Shown: piece by piece, positions 43,134 to 52,327 of the stretch | How the letters are laid out: each line of letters begins with the position of its first letter | How positions within the stretch are numbered: the first letter of the stretch is position 1 | Source: Pigmentiphaga sp. NML080357 | Lineage (GTDB): Bacteria > Pseudomonadota > Gammaproteobacteria > Burkholderiales > Burkholderiaceae_B | NCBI RefSeq assembly: GCF_002188465.1 | Contig: NZ_NINW01000040.1 | Coordinates: forward strand, 1-64,000 | DNA: 64,000 nt | Direction of reading: 5' to 3' | The notes under the pieces: model-generated | What the model was told of the DNA's origin: nothing | The model's input: the letters and a program-made list of their open reading frames with translations, nothing else | Database searches by the model: none | Position numbers and translations under genes: made by a program

Positions 43134-43976
43134 CTACATGATGGCGGGCTTGCCGGCGTGCGGCGCCCGGGCGCCCTCGGCGGCCAGGTCAACGGGCAGC
43201 GATTCGTTCCACAGCCGGGCGATGTAGCGCTCGCCGGTATGCCCATTGGAGGCGTCCGAGCACAGCCACAGGATGCCGCGGCGCATGATGGAGGCGGGCA
43301 GCAGGTTGCCGTCGGCGCCTTTCTTGCCGGGGCCGCCCGGCAGGAAGTCGGTATCGGCGGCGCCGCCGGGCAGGTAGACGTTGACGTCGACGCCGGTGCC
43401 CGCCAGGTCCTGGGCCCAGATGCGCGAGGCGGCTTCGACGGCGGCCTTGCTCGGCCCGTAGGGCGAATAGCCGCAGCGCACCATGGTCTGTTCGCTGGTG
43501 GAGATATTGATGATCTTGCCGAACCCTTGGGCCACCATCGACGGGGCGGCGGCGCGCGCCATGTTGAAGGCGCCGTTGACGTTGGTCTCGATGATGGCGC
43601 GCCAGGCCTGCGGGTCCGTCTTCCAGAAACGCGCCGGTTCGGTCGTGAACGTATCGCTGATGATGCCCATGCCGATACCGGCATTGTTCACCAGCACGTG
43701 CAGCGCGCCGAAGTGATCGCGGATTTCCGCGACGGCACGCGAGCAATGGTCGAAACGGGTGACGTCGGCGACGATGGCGAACATGCGGCCGATGCCCGCG
43801 TTGGCCTGGGCCAGTGCCATGGTCTCGTGCATGGCGTCCGAGGCATGGGCGCCGGTAATGGCCACCCTGGCACCGGCGGCCACGAGCGCCAGCGCCATTT
43901 CCCGTCCCAGTCCGCGCGTGCCGCCGGTGACGAGGACGACGCGGTCGCGCAGAGATGCTGTGTGGTCTGCCGTCAT
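43134..43976 (-). CDS. Short-chain dehydrogenase/reductase (SDR)
   Basis: A 280-residue SDR. VVLVTGGTRGLGREMA is the cofactor loop, VLVNNAGIGMG the NNAG motif, and YSPYGPSKAAVE the YxxxK catalytic pair. A C-terminal extension (WNESLPVDLAAEGARAPHAG) is longer than in most SDRs. It lies downstream of, and convergent with, the GntR gene, with 35 bases between stops. It diverges from the HMG-CoA-lyase-like gene. Confidence 0.9.
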   Translation of the reverse strand: MTADHTASLRDRVVLVTGGTRGLGREMALALVAAGARVAITGAHASDAMHETMALAQANAGIGRMFAIVADVTRFDHCSRAVAEIRDHFGALHVLVNNAGIGMGIISDTFTTEPARFWKTDPQAWRAIIETNVNGAFNMARAAAPSMVAQGFGKIINISTSEQTMVRCGYSPYGPSKAAVEAASRIWAQDLAGTGVDVNVYLPGGAADTDFLPGGPGKKGADGNLLPASIMRRGILWLCSDASNGHTGERYIARLWNESLPVDLAAEGARAPHAGKPAIM

Positions 43977-44078
43977 GGCCCTTGCTCCTGGAAGAGGTTG
44001 CCGGGTCAGCCGTCCGTCGGCGCCGCGCTGCGGCAGCGTATCGATATTGGATCATAAGCCGGGAGGGCCGTGCGCGTC

Positions 44079-44140
44079 TTGCGCCGTGCCGCGGGGCGCG
44101 CTATGTTTGTCCGGACAAAAGCGATGCGATCGGGCATCGC
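44079..44140 (+). promoter_or_regulatory. Promoter with two palindromes upstream of the HMG-CoA-lyase-like gene
   Basis: TTGCGC (44079-44084) and TATGTT (44102-44107), 17 bases apart, form a fair promoter. The perfect 14-base palindrome TTTGTCCGGACAAA (44106-44119) begins on the -10. GCGATGC-N6-GCATCGC (44121-44140) follows. The first looks like a repressor site; the second could be a leader hairpin or another site. No regulator gene is immediately adjacent. Confidence 0.55.
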
Positions 44141-44155
44141 GCCCAGGGAGCGGAG

Positions 44156-45073
44156 ATGGAACGCAAGGTGGAAATCGTCGAGGTGGCGCCGCGCGACGGC
44201 ATACAGAATGAGCGCGTGCTGTTGCCATCGGCGGACAAGATCGAGCTGATCCGGCGCGTGGCGGAGGCCGGGACGGATCGGGTGGAAGCGGCCAGCTTCG
44301 TCAACCCCAGGCGCGTGCCTCAGATGGCCGACGCCGAAGCCGTCATGGCGGGCGTGGAACGCCGGCCCGGCTTGTCGCTCATCGGCCTGGTGCTCAACGC
44401 CGCGGGGCTGGAGCGCGCCCGTGCGGCGCGTTGCGACGAGGTCAACGTCGTGGTGGTGGCCAGCGAAACGTTCTCGCGCAAGAACCAGGGAGCCGGCATG
44501 GCGGACATGGCGGCCGCGGCCGCGGCCATTCTCCAGGATGCGCGGGCCGCCGGCATGCGGACCTCGGTCACGGTCGGCGCCGCATTCGGCTGTCCGTTCG
44601 AAGGCGAGGTGCCGGCGGACCGGGTGCTGGCGATGATCGAGTCGCTGCTGCCGGCGCAGCCGCACGAGATCGCCCTGGCCGACACCATAGGCTGCGGCGT
44701 GCCGACCCAGGTGCGCGCGCTGCTGGCGGGCACGCGCGCGCTGGCTCCGGCGGCGCGCCTGCGATGCCATTTCCACAATACCCGCAATACCGGCTTGGCC
44801 AATGTGCTGGCCGCGGTGGAGGCGGGCGTCGATGCGCTGGATGCGAGCACGGGCGGCTTTGGCGGCTGCCCGTTCGCGCCGGCGGCCACGGGCAATGTCG
44901 CCACCGAGGACGTGGTCTACATGCTCGAACGCATGGGGGTTGCGACCGGCATCGATCTGGACGCCGTGCTGCGCACCGCGCAATGGCTGGGCGAGCGGCT
45001 CGAGCGGCCCCCCATCGGCGGCCTGAGCCGCGCGGGCCGTTTTCCCGCCGTGTCGGCCGGGGCCTGCGCATAG
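44156..45073 (+). CDS. Hydroxymethylglutaryl-CoA lyase family protein
   Basis: A 305-residue TIM-barrel lyase of the HMG-CoA lyase/DRE-TIM group. VEVAPRDGIQNE carries the metal-binding Asp, RCHFHNTRNTGLAN supplies the His pair, and GGFGGCPFAPAATGNVATED has the catalytic Cys in the flexible loop. It cleaves HMG-CoA or a related 3-hydroxy-3-methylacyl-CoA to acetyl-CoA and a keto acid, as in leucine or branched-acid breakdown. ATG 44156 follows GGGAGCGGAG. The partner acyl-CoA genes are not nearby. Confidence 0.9.
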   Translation: MERKVEIVEVAPRDGIQNERVLLPSADKIELIRRVAEAGTDRVEAASFVNPRRVPQMADAEAVMAGVERRPGLSLIGLVLNAAGLERARAARCDEVNVVVVASETFSRKNQGAGMADMAAAAAAILQDARAAGMRTSVTVGAAFGCPFEGEVPADRVLAMIESLLPAQPHEIALADTIGCGVPTQVRALLAGTRALAPAARLRCHFHNTRNTGLANVLAAVEAGVDALDASTGGFGGCPFAPAATGNVATEDVVYMLERMGVATGIDLDAVLRTAQWLGERLERPPIGGLSRAGRFPAVSAGACA

Positions 45074-45141
45074 CGCGGCCGCCGCGTTGCCCGCCTGCAC
45101 TATCATGGCGTTCTGCGAATGAAGTGGAGTGGCAACGAGCA

Positions 45142-46122
45142 ATGGACAACGTCGATCTGGACGTCTTGCGGCGCCTGGCCCAGTGGCGGCGCGAGGGGCA
45201 CGAGGCCGTACTGGGCACGGTAACGCGCACGTGGGGATCCGCGCCGCGGCCCATCGGGGCGATGGTTGCCGTGCGCGGCGACGGCGCCATCGCAGGTTCG
45301 GTCTCGGGCGGCTGTATCGAGGACGACCTGTCGGACAAGGCGCGCGCCGGCGCCTGGTCCGGTTCCGCCCCCCGCGTCGTGCGCTACGGCGTTTCCGCCG
45401 AGGAGGCCACCCGTTTCGGACTGCCATGCGGCGGCACGCTGGAACTGGTCCTGGAGCCGGTGCGCGAGCACAGCGGCGTGGATCGGTTGCTCGCCGAACT
45501 GAGCGCAGGGCACCGGGTATTGCGGCGGCTCGATCTTGCTACCGGCGCCGCCACGCTCGAGCCGGCCCGCGACCGCGCCGATACGCTGGTGCTGACCGCG
45601 ACCGAACTGGTCGCCACACATGGGCCGAGCTGGCGCCTCCTGATCATCGGCGCCGGCCAGATGTCGCAGTACCTGGCGCAGATGGCGCTCGCGCTCGACT
45701 ATGAAGTGATCGTCTGCGACCCGCGCGAAGAGTACGCGCAAGGCTGGGAGGTGGCCGGGGCTCGGCTGGTGTCCACCATGCCCGACGATACCGTGGTCGA
45801 GATGCGCCCCGACCGCCATACGGCCATCGTCGCGCTCACGCACGATCCCAAGCTCGACGATCTCGCGCTGCTGGAGGCGCTCAAGTCCGAGGCGTTCTAC
45901 GTGGGCGCCATCGGCTCGCGGGCCAACCAGAAGAAGCGCCGCGAACGGCTGGTGGAGTTCGACCTGACCCCGGACGACCTGGCACGGCTGCACGGGCCGG
46001 TGGGGCTGCGGATCGGCGCCCGCACGCCGCCCGAAATCGCCGTCGCGATCCTGGCCCACATGACGGCCGAGCGCTACGGCTATCGCAAGCTGGAATTCGA
46101 GGCGGCGGCCGCCGGCGCGTAA
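45142..46122 (+). CDS. XdhC/CoxI family protein
   Basis: A 326-residue protein. The N-terminal XdhC-CoxI domain has [13 protein letters not shown] and [18 protein letters not shown] lies between. The C-terminal Rossmann domain ([17 protein letters not shown], about residue 175 on) ends with [17 protein letters not shown]. Family members prepare or insert the sulfurated molybdenum cofactor for xanthine-dehydrogenase-type enzymes; no such hydroxylase is encoded in the window. The start ATG 45142 has a weak ribosome-binding site. Confidence 0.88.
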   Translation: MDNVDLDVLRRLAQWRREGHEAVLGTVTRTWGSAPRPIGAMVAVRGDGAIAGSVSGGCIEDDLSDKARAGAWSGSAPRVVRYGVSAEEATRFGLPCGGTLELVLEPVREHSGVDRLLAELSAGHRVLRRLDLATGAATLEPARDRADTLVLTATELVATHGPSWRLLIIGAGQMSQYLAQMALALDYEVIVCDPREEYAQGWEVAGARLVSTMPDDTVVEMRPDRHTAIVALTHDPKLDDLALLEALKSEAFYVGAIGSRANQKKRRERLVEFDLTPDDLARLHGPVGLRIGARTPPEIAVAILAHMTAERYGYRKLEFEAAAAGA

Positions 46123-46157
46123 ACTATCGCGCTTTGCCGTTCCCGGATTGGATCGCC

Positions 46158-46934
46158 GTGCCCGCAGTCGTCAATATCGCCGCCTATCGCTTCGTGTCCC
46201 TGGACGACCTGCCCGCGCTGCAGCGGGCGGCGCGGGAGCGGGCGCAGGCCTGCGGGCTCAAGGGTACGGTGCTGCTGGCGCCCGAGGGCATCAACCTGTT
46301 CCTGGCCGGCGCCCGCGCCGGCATCGACGCCTGGCTGGACTGGCTGCGCCACGGGCCGGCATTCGGCGAACGGCTCGCCGGCATCGAGGTCAAGGAAAGC
46401 CTTTCCGACCATGTGCCCTTTCGCAAGCTGCTGGTCAAGGTCAAGCGCGAGATCATCCGCATGGATCATCCGACGATCCGGCCCGAAGCCGGCCGGGCGC
46501 CGGCTGTCGATGCCCGCACGGTGGTGCGGTGGCTGCGCCAGGGCCGCGACGACGCGGGCCGCGAACTGGTCATGCTCGATACCCGCAATGCCTTCGAAGT
46601 CGACGAGGGCACGTTCCGGGGCGCCGTCGACTGGCGCATCTCGAAGTTCACGGAATTTCCCGCCGCGGTAGAGGCGCACCGCGCGGAGCTCGAAGGCAAG
46701 ACCGTGGTGAGCTTCTGCACCGGCGGCATACGCTGCGAGAAGGCCGCCATCTACATGGCCGAGGCGGGCATCGAGCGCATCTACCAGCTCGAGGGCGGCA
46801 TCCTCAAGTACTTCGAGGAGACCGGCGGCGAGGGATTCGAGGGCAGCTGCTTCGTCTTCGACGGTCGGGAGGCGCTGGATCCCGCCCTGCGGCCGCGGCT
46901 GGACCGGCCGGCGGAGCCGGCCGAGGCCCCGTAA
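46158..46934 (+). CDS. trhO: tRNA uridine 5-oxyacetic acid hydroxylase TrhO / rhodanese-domain protein
   Basis: A 258-residue protein of the UPF0176/TrhO family, which makes 5-hydroxyuridine at tRNA position 34. An N-terminal acylphosphatase-like domain ([30 protein letters not shown]) precedes a rhodanese domain ([14 protein letters not shown]) with active-site Cys in [15 protein letters not shown]. The start chosen is GTG 46158, giving [12 protein letters not shown] as in homologues; a TTG eight codons earlier is possible. It follows the XdhC gene by 35 bases. Confidence 0.9.
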   Translation: MPAVVNIAAYRFVSLDDLPALQRAARERAQACGLKGTVLLAPEGINLFLAGARAGIDAWLDWLRHGPAFGERLAGIEVKESLSDHVPFRKLLVKVKREIIRMDHPTIRPEAGRAPAVDARTVVRWLRQGRDDAGRELVMLDTRNAFEVDEGTFRGAVDWRISKFTEFPAAVEAHRAELEGKTVVSFCTGGIRCEKAAIYMAEAGIERIYQLEGGILKYFEETGGEGFEGSCFVFDGREALDPALRPRLDRPAEPAEAP

Positions 46935-46985
46935 GGAAGAGCGCCCCGGGAAGCACCCGCCCGGCGAATTTCCCCCGCATCCGGG

Positions 46986-46991
46986 TAAAAT
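46986..46991 (+). promoter_or_regulatory. Candidate -10 element for the ribB operon
   Basis: TAAAAT in CCGGGTAAAATACGCGG lies 75 bases before the ribB start. The -35 is not evident. I looked for an FMN riboswitch (AGGAUAUG-type conserved core) in the 131-base gap and found none. Confidence 0.4.
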
Positions 46992-47065
46992 ACGCGGTTT
47001 CCCCGTACCGGCCGCTCTCCGCGCCGCAACCGGTACAGCACGCAACCCCGCGCCGGACGATCGCC

Positions 47066-48256
47066 ATGTCTGCATTCATTTCTCCCGTTCCCGCTCCCGG
47101 CGGCTCTTCGGCCATCTCGTCGGTGCCTGAAATCGTGGCCGAGCTGCGCGCCGGCCGCATGGTCATCCTGGTGGACGAGGAAGACCGCGAGAACGAGGGC
47201 GATCTGGTGATGGCCGCCGAATTCGTCACCCCGGAAGCCATCAATTTCATGGCCCGCTACGGCCGTGGCCTGATCTGCCTGACACTTACCGAGGACCGCT
47301 GCCGGCAGCTGAACCTGCCGCTGATGGTCTCGGCCAACGGCACCAAGCACGGCACCAATTTCACGGTGTCGATCGAGGCCGCCCAGGGCGTTACCACCGG
47401 GATCTCGGCGGCCGACCGGGCCCGCACGGTCCAGGCCGCGGTCGCGCGCGACGCCAAGCCTTCGGACCTGGTGCAGCCCGGCCATATCTTCCCGCTCAAG
47501 GCGGCGCGCGGCGGCGTGCTGGCCCGCGCCGGCCATACCGAGGCCGGCTGCGACCTGACGGCGATGGCCGGACTCACGCCGGCATCCGTGATCTGCGAAG
47601 TCCTGAAGGACGACGGATCGATGGCGCGGCTGCCGGATCTCATCGAATTCTCCCGGCAGCACGACATCAAGATCGGCACCATCGCCGACCTGATCCAGTA
47701 CCGCAGCGAGCACGAATCGCTGGTGCAGCGCGTGGCCGAACGGCCGATACGCACCGCCTACGGCACCTTCCGCGCGGTCATGTACCGCGACACGCCCAGC
47801 GGCGCGCCGCACCTGGCGCTGGTCCACGGCGACATCCGCCAGGATCGCGAGACCCTGGTCCGGGTGCACGAGCCCACGTCGCTGCTCGACGTGCTGGAGG
47901 TCGCCAAGAGCACGCACAGCTGGAGCGTGCCCAGCGCCCTCGAAGCCATCTCGCAGGCCGAGGCCGGCGTGGTGATCCTGCTCAATTGCGACGGCACCGC
48001 CTGCGATCTCGTGGCGGAGTTCCAGCAACTGATCGACCAGGACCGCTCCGGCGCGGCTTGCGGAGACGCGCCGCCCCGCATGGACCTGCGCACCTACGGT
48101 GTCGGCGCGCAGATCCTGAAAGACCTCAACGTCGGCAACATGAAGCTGCTGGCGCGACCGATCCGGATGCCCAGCATGACCGGCTTTTCTCTTACCGTGA
48201 CCGGCTACGACGCCGGCCACGAACAACCCCCCACCAAGGACGGCGCCCCATCATGA
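47066..48256 (+). CDS. ribB: 3,4-dihydroxy-2-butanone-4-phosphate synthase with degenerate GTP cyclohydrolase II domain (RibBX type)
   Basis: A 396-residue protein. The N-terminal DHBP synthase domain (about residues 20-222) is intact: [31 protein letters not shown]-type KHGTNFTVS and [12 protein letters not shown]. The C-terminal half aligns in layout with GTP cyclohydrolase II but lacks the zinc cysteines of the usual SECLTGD..RCDCG segment; here it reads [17 protein letters not shown]. It therefore probably makes only the ribulose-phosphate-derived riboflavin precursor, with the second domain structural or regulatory. A separate ribA should exist elsewhere. The stop overlaps the ribH start. 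Confidence 0.93.
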   Translation: MSAFISPVPAPGGSSAISSVPEIVAELRAGRMVILVDEEDRENEGDLVMAAEFVTPEAINFMARYGRGLICLTLTEDRCRQLNLPLMVSANGTKHGTNFTVSIEAAQGVTTGISAADRARTVQAAVARDAKPSDLVQPGHIFPLKAARGGVLARAGHTEAGCDLTAMAGLTPASVICEVLKDDGSMARLPDLIEFSRQHDIKIGTIADLIQYRSEHESLVQRVAERPIRTAYGTFRAVMYRDTPSGAPHLALVHGDIRQDRETLVRVHEPTSLLDVLEVAKSTHSWSVPSALEAISQAEAGVVILLNCDGTACDLVAEFQQLIDQDRSGAACGDAPPRMDLRTYGVGAQILKDLNVGNMKLLARPIRMPSMTGFSLTVTGYDAGHEQPPTKDGAPS

Positions 48257-48795
48257 ATCCCTATACCATGACCCCCGATTTGAATGGCGAAGGGCTGCAT
48301 ATCTGCATCGTGCGCTCCCGCTTCAACGAGAACATCGGCGAGCAGGAGCTGCAGGCCTGCCTGGAGGAACTGGGCAAGCTGGGCGTGGACGAACGCGACA
48401 TCATGGTCATCTCGGTGCCCGGCGCGCTCGAGCTCGGCGTGACGCTGGCCCAGCTCGCCCATACCGGCGAGTTCGACGCGCTGATCGCGCTGGGCGCGGT
48501 GGTGCGCGGCGAGACCTACCACTTCGAGGTGGTCAGCAATGAAAGCGCCGCCGCCATCACGCGCGTGTCGCTCGAGACCGGCATTCCCGTCGCCAATGGC
48601 GTGCTGACGACCGACACCGAGGAGCAGGCGCTCGAGCGAGCCGCCGGCAAGGGCCGCGATTGCGCGCAGACCGCGGTGGAAATGGCCAACCTGCTTGCCA
48701 CCCTCGAACCGGAGGAAGACGACGAGGACTTCGACGAGGAAGACGAGGACGACGAAGACGAAGACCTGGATGACGAGGAAAACCGGCATGACTGA
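48253..48795 (+). CDS. ribH: 6,7-dimethyl-8-ribityllumazine synthase with acidic tail
   Basis: A 180-residue enzyme of the penultimate riboflavin step, normally a shell-forming oligomer. [22 protein letters not shown] and the catalytic His in [15 protein letters not shown] are intact. After the usual end (near residue 152) there is a tail of about 28 residues consisting almost only of Asp and Glu ([20 protein letters not shown]...), which most lumazine synthases lack. Its ATG overlaps the ribB stop, and its own end overlaps the nusB start by 8 bases. Confidence 0.95.
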   Translation: MNPYTMTPDLNGEGLHICIVRSRFNENIGEQELQACLEELGKLGVDERDIMVISVPGALELGVTLAQLAHTGEFDALIALGAVVRGETYHFEVVSNESAAAITRVSLETGIPVANGVLTTDTEEQALERAAGKGRDCAQTAVEMANLLATLEPEEDDEDFDEEDEDDEDEDLDDEENRHD

Positions 48796-49255
48796 AGCAA
48801 GCCGCCAGGCCGGGCGCAGTGCCCGGCGCCGTGCGCGGGAGGTCGCCTTGCAGGGCGTCTACGAGTGGCTGCTCAAGGGCGCCGACGCCGGCGAGATGGG
48901 CGAGATCGATGCCCACATGCAGGACGACGAAGGATTCGCCGAAGCCGACCTCGCACATTACAAGGCGCTGCTCTACGGCGCGGCGCGCGATGCGGCCGCG
49001 CTGCGCGAGCGTTTCGCGCCCTTCCTGGACCGCCCGGTCGCGGAGCTGTCGCCGGTCGAGCACGGCATCCTGCTGATCGGCGCCTACGAATTGCTCAATC
49101 ACGTCGAGATCCCCTACAAGGTCGTGATCAACGAAGCGGTGGAGCTGGCCAAGTCCTTCGGCGGGACCGACGGGTTCAAGTTCGTCAACGGCGTGCTGGA
49201 CAAGCTCGCGGCCGAGGTCCGGACCGCGGAGGTCCAGGCGGGACGCCGCGGCTGA
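48788..49255 (+). CDS. nusB: Transcription antitermination protein NusB
   Basis: A 155-residue all-helical protein that joins NusE/S10 at boxA of rRNA operons. The N-terminal [17 protein letters not shown] and C-terminal [32 protein letters not shown] are diagnostic. It begins inside the ribH acidic tail, so it is translationally coupled, in the common ribH-nusB order. Confidence 0.96.
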   Translation: MTEASRQAGRSARRRAREVALQGVYEWLLKGADAGEMGEIDAHMQDDEGFAEADLAHYKALLYGAARDAAALRERFAPFLDRPVAELSPVEHGILLIGAYELLNHVEIPYKVVINEAVELAKSFGGTDGFKFVNGVLDKLAAEVRTAEVQAGRRG

Positions 49256-49318
49256 TCGCGGGGACCGGATGAGGCCGCCCCGGCGCCCGCTTCGATCGCC
49301 GTTCCCCGGAGGGGCCTG

Positions 49319-50293
49319 ATGGCGGGCGGCGAATTCGACCTCATCCGGCGGCACTTCACCCGCCCCGCGCCGGCCGGCGTGCTGGGGGTGGGCGACGACT
49401 GCGCCTTGCTGCCCGCCATGGGCGAGTCCACCGCCGTCAGCGCCGATCTGCTGATCGAAGGGCGGCATTTCTTTTCCGACGTCGATCCCCGCGCGCTGGG
49501 GCACAAGGCGCTGGCGGTGAACCTGTCCGACCTGGCGGCCATGGGCGCGCAGCCCACGGCTTTCGTCCTCGGGCTCGCATTGCCGCGCATCGACGATGCC
49601 TGGCTGTCGGCCTTCGCCCAGGGCATGTATGCGCTGGCCGACGCGCACGGCTGCCCTCTCGTCGGGGGGGACACCACGCGCAGCCAGGCAGGGCTGACCA
49701 TCGCGGTCACGATCTTCGGCGCGGTGCCGCCCGAACTGGCGCTGCGGCGCTCGGGCGCACGGCCGGGCGACGACATCTGGGTGTCCGGCACGTTGGGCGA
49801 CGCCGACCTGGCACTGCGGCTGCTGGCCGGCGAGCCGGACGTGCCGGTGGCCGACCGGGCCGCCGCGTTGGCCGCCACCCGGCGCGCGCTGGAGTGGCCC
49901 GAACCCCGGGTGGGCCTGGGGCTCGCCCTGCGCGGCGTGGCGAGCGCTGCGATCGACGTGTCCGACGGTCTGCTGCAGGACCTGGGCCACATCCTGTCCG
50001 CCAGCGGTTGCGGCGCCCGGCTGTGCGCGGACGACGTGCCGGTGTCGGCCGCCGTATCGTCCCTGCCGCCGGCATGGCGCCACCGCTGCGCCCTGGGAGG
50101 CGGGGACGCCTACGAATTGTGTTTTACCGCCCCGGCCGCCGCGCGCGGCCGGGTTGCCGAGGCCGCCGCGCGAGCGGGCACGGCGGTGACGCGCATCGGG
50201 ACCGTGCAGGCCGGATCCGGCCTCTGCGTGGTGGACGGCGCCGGCACGCCCCTGCCTGAGTTGCCCCGCGCGGGGTTCGATCATTTTGCGTGA
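49319..50293 (+). CDS. thiL: Thiamine-monophosphate kinase
   Basis: A 324-residue PurM-like kinase that makes thiamine diphosphate. Metal and ATP sites are seen in GVGDDCALLP, SADLLIEGRHF and LVGGDTTRSQ; the later AIDVSDGLLQDLGHI and GGDAYELCFT are typical. GGAGGGG lies five bases before the ATG. It is the fourth gene of the riboflavin-nusB operon. Confidence 0.95.
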   Translation: MAGGEFDLIRRHFTRPAPAGVLGVGDDCALLPAMGESTAVSADLLIEGRHFFSDVDPRALGHKALAVNLSDLAAMGAQPTAFVLGLALPRIDDAWLSAFAQGMYALADAHGCPLVGGDTTRSQAGLTIAVTIFGAVPPELALRRSGARPGDDIWVSGTLGDADLALRLLAGEPDVPVADRAAALAATRRALEWPEPRVGLGLALRGVASAAIDVSDGLLQDLGHILSASGCGARLCADDVPVSAAVSSLPPAWRHRCALGGGDAYELCFTAPAAARGRVAEAAARAGTAVTRIGTVQAGSGLCVVDGAGTPLPELPRAGFDHFA

Positions 50294-50299
50294 GACGTC

Positions 50300-50815
50300 A
50301 TGACCGATATCCCTTCCCCCGGCACGGTGCCGGTCAGTCCGAGTTTCGCATGGATGCGCTCGCGCTTGTCGCGGGTCATCGCCTTCGGGCTGGGCAGCGG
50401 CCTGGTGCGGCCGGCGCCCGGCACGTGGGGCACGCTGCTGGCCTGGATCCTTTGGCAGCCCTTGTCGGCGGCGCTGTCTTCTCCGATGCACCAGGCGGTG
50501 TTCCTGCTGGCGGCCTTCGCCCTGGGCGTATGGGCCTGCGACCGCGCGGGCCGCGACCTGGGCGTGCCCGACCATGGCGGCATGGTCTGGGACGAGATGG
50601 TCGCCTTCTGGACCGTGCTGTGGCTGATTCCGGGCACGGCCGTGTCGCAGGCCTTCGGTTTCCTGCTGTTCCGGCTGTTCGATATCCTCAAGCCGCCGCC
50701 CATCGGCCATTTCGACCGCCGGCTCAAGAACGGGCTGGGCGTGATGTGGGACGATCTGATCGCGGCGTTCTACGCGCTGCTGGTGTTCGCCCTGTACCAG
50801 CGCATCGCGGGCTGA
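50300..50815 (+). CDS. pgpA: Phosphatidylglycerophosphatase A
   Basis: A 171-residue inner-membrane enzyme that removes the terminal phosphate of phosphatidylglycerophosphate. GSGLVRPAPGTWGTLLAW near residue 32, DHGGMVWDEMVAFW near residue 92 and the C-terminal FDRRLKNGLGVMWDDLIAA are family motifs, with three to four hydrophobic helices. The start lies 6 bases after the thiL stop. Confidence 0.95.
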   Translation: MTDIPSPGTVPVSPSFAWMRSRLSRVIAFGLGSGLVRPAPGTWGTLLAWILWQPLSAALSSPMHQAVFLLAAFALGVWACDRAGRDLGVPDHGGMVWDEMVAFWTVLWLIPGTAVSQAFGFLLFRLFDILKPPPIGHFDRRLKNGLGVMWDDLIAAFYALLVFALYQRIAG

Positions 50816-50843
50816 GCGCCCGCCGCGATTGACGGGAGGCCTT

Positions 50844-51365
50844 ATGTTCGACGACGAATCGCTGGACTTGTCCGCCGAGGTGGGACGTGTCCTCTTGGCG
50901 CGGGGCCAGATGCTGGCGGCCGCCGAATCGTGCACCGGCGGCCTGGTGGCCGGCCTGGTGACCGCCGTGGCCGGATCGAGCGCCTGGTTCGATCGTGGCT
51001 TCGTTACCTACACCAATGCGGCCAAGATGGCGCAGCTTGGCGTGCGGGAGGCGACGCTGGCGGCCCATGGCGCGGTCAGCGAAGAAACCGCCGGCGAGAT
51101 GGCGGCCGGCGCGCTGCAGGCCGCGGGCGCCCAGGTGGCCGTGTCCACCACCGGCATCGCCGGTCCTGGCGGAGCCACGCCGGGCAAACCGGTGGGCATG
51201 GTGTGTTTCGGCTGGGCGTGGAACGGCCCCGCGGGGCTGCAGATCCGCACGGCCACCCACCTGCTGGATGGAGACCGTTCCGAGGTTCGCATGCAATCGG
51301 TAAGGATTGCCTTGCGCGGCGTGCTGGACCTGGCGCCGGATGCCGCCGGCGCTCAGAAGGAATAG
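50844..51365 (+). CDS. pncC: CinA-family nicotinamide-nucleotide amidohydrolase
   Basis: A 173-residue stand-alone CinA C-terminal domain that deamidates NMN. LAAAESCTGGLVAGL (with the active-site Ser/Cys region), FVTYTNAAKMAQLGV and STTGIAGPGGATPGKPVG are diagnostic. The ATG at 50844 has GGGAGG six bases upstream; a TTG five codons earlier overlaps that site. It is the last gene of the operon and its end overlaps the convergent MipA/OmpV gene by 13 bases. Confidence 0.92.
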   Translation: MFDDESLDLSAEVGRVLLARGQMLAAAESCTGGLVAGLVTAVAGSSAWFDRGFVTYTNAAKMAQLGVREATLAAHGAVSEETAGEMAAGALQAAGAQVAVSTTGIAGPGGATPGKPVGMVCFGWAWNGPAGLQIRTATHLLDGDRSEVRMQSVRIALRGVLDLAPDAAGAQKE

Positions 51366-52105
51366 GTCAGGCCCACGCTGCCGAAGCCGGCGGTCTTGCG
51401 CTCGACGATCGGGCTGTCGGCGGCGTCGCCTACCAGGGTTTGCACGCCGATCAGGCTGATGACGCGCCAACGCTCGGTCATGCGATAGCTCCACGAGGCG
51501 AAGGCCACGCCCGAGCGCAGGCCCGACGACGGCCGGTAGGCCGGCAGTCCCGCGCCGCTGCGCGCCGATTGTTCCGGCGTGACGCCGAACCAGGTCTGCA
51601 TGTGGTCGCTGTTGCCCCATTCCAGGCCGGCGCCGACCTGGACGTTGTGCCGCCCTTCCTGCCAGATGGCGTAGGAGCCGCGCGCGCTCAGCGTACCGCC
51701 GTAGCCGCTCTTGGCGGCCTGGGTGTAGGAGATAGAGGCGCTCCAGCGGCCCGGCTTCCATTCGGCGAATACGCCGTACTGGGCATGCCTGTCGATGTCG
51801 CCCAGCCCTTCCAGGCGCTCCGAGCGCTTTTCCTTGCGCCCCAGCCCCATGCCGAGACGCACGCCGACGCTCAGGTCGGGCGCCACGTTCATCTTCAAGC
51901 CCACCCCGGGCAGCCCCTGGCTGTTGGAGATGAAGAAGGGGCCGCGCTGGAAATTGACGATGGGCACCGGCAGAATGCGGTAGCTGTCGGCGCCGGGGTA
52001 CCAGGGAGCGACGGCAATGCCGCCGCCCACGAGGTCCTGCCCCATGGCCGGGGGGATGACCCCCAGCAGGAAACAAAGGCAGAGGCTGCGCGGGTCGTTG
52101 ATCAT
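51353..52105 (-). CDS. MipA/OmpV family outer-membrane protein
   Basis: A 250-residue outer-membrane barrel. The signal peptide covers about residues 1-22 (LCLCFLLGVIPPAMG, mature QDLVGGGIAVAPWYPGADSY). APWYPGADSYRILPVPIVNF and the C-terminal GSVGLTYSF are family features. MipA was described as a scaffold for murein enzymes, and OmpV relatives act in adhesion or stress. ATG 52105 has AGGAGA seven bases upstream. It diverges from a two-component system, a common partnership, and a phased repeat lies between them. Confidence 0.9.
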   Translation of the reverse strand: MINDPRSLCLCFLLGVIPPAMGQDLVGGGIAVAPWYPGADSYRILPVPIVNFQRGPFFISNSQGLPGVGLKMNVAPDLSVGVRLGMGLGRKEKRSERLEGLGDIDRHAQYGVFAEWKPGRWSASISYTQAAKSGYGGTLSARGSYAIWQEGRHNVQVGAGLEWGNSDHMQTWFGVTPEQSARSGAGLPAYRPSSGLRSGVAFASWSYRMTERWRVISLIGVQTLVGDAADSPIVERKTAGFGSVGLTYSF

Positions 52106-52236
52106 GCGGAATTCTCCTGGGGCCGAGGCGCCCTTGGGGGCGCGGCCGGGTGGTCGGGATCGAGGGGGAGGCGGCGGCCAGCCCGGCCCGGGCATAGGCG
52201 CGAACCAACCGCCGACGCCCATTCTGCGCGGGCCGG

Positions 52237-52253
52237 TTTAAGAACTTTTTAAA
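52237..52253 (+). promoter_or_regulatory. Tandem TTTAAR repeat between mipA-like gene and response regulator
   Basis: TTTAAG (52237-52242) and TTTAAA (52248-52253) form a direct repeat with an 11-base period, the arrangement bound by OmpR/PhoB-family regulators (PmrA/QseB-type boxes). It lies 91 bases before the regulator start and 132 bases before the mipA-like start, so it could serve both. Confidence 0.5.
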
Positions 52254-52327
52254 ATCGGTGGACCATACTCGCGCCCATTGCCGTGCTTCGGCCGGCGCCG
52301 CCGATGAACCCGACCCGGAAGACCGCC

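Noticed and set aside
46935..47065. FMN riboswitch upstream of ribB
   Set aside because: The gap is only 131 bases and lacks the conserved AGGAUAUG-type core and the multi-branch layout. No aptamer is visible.
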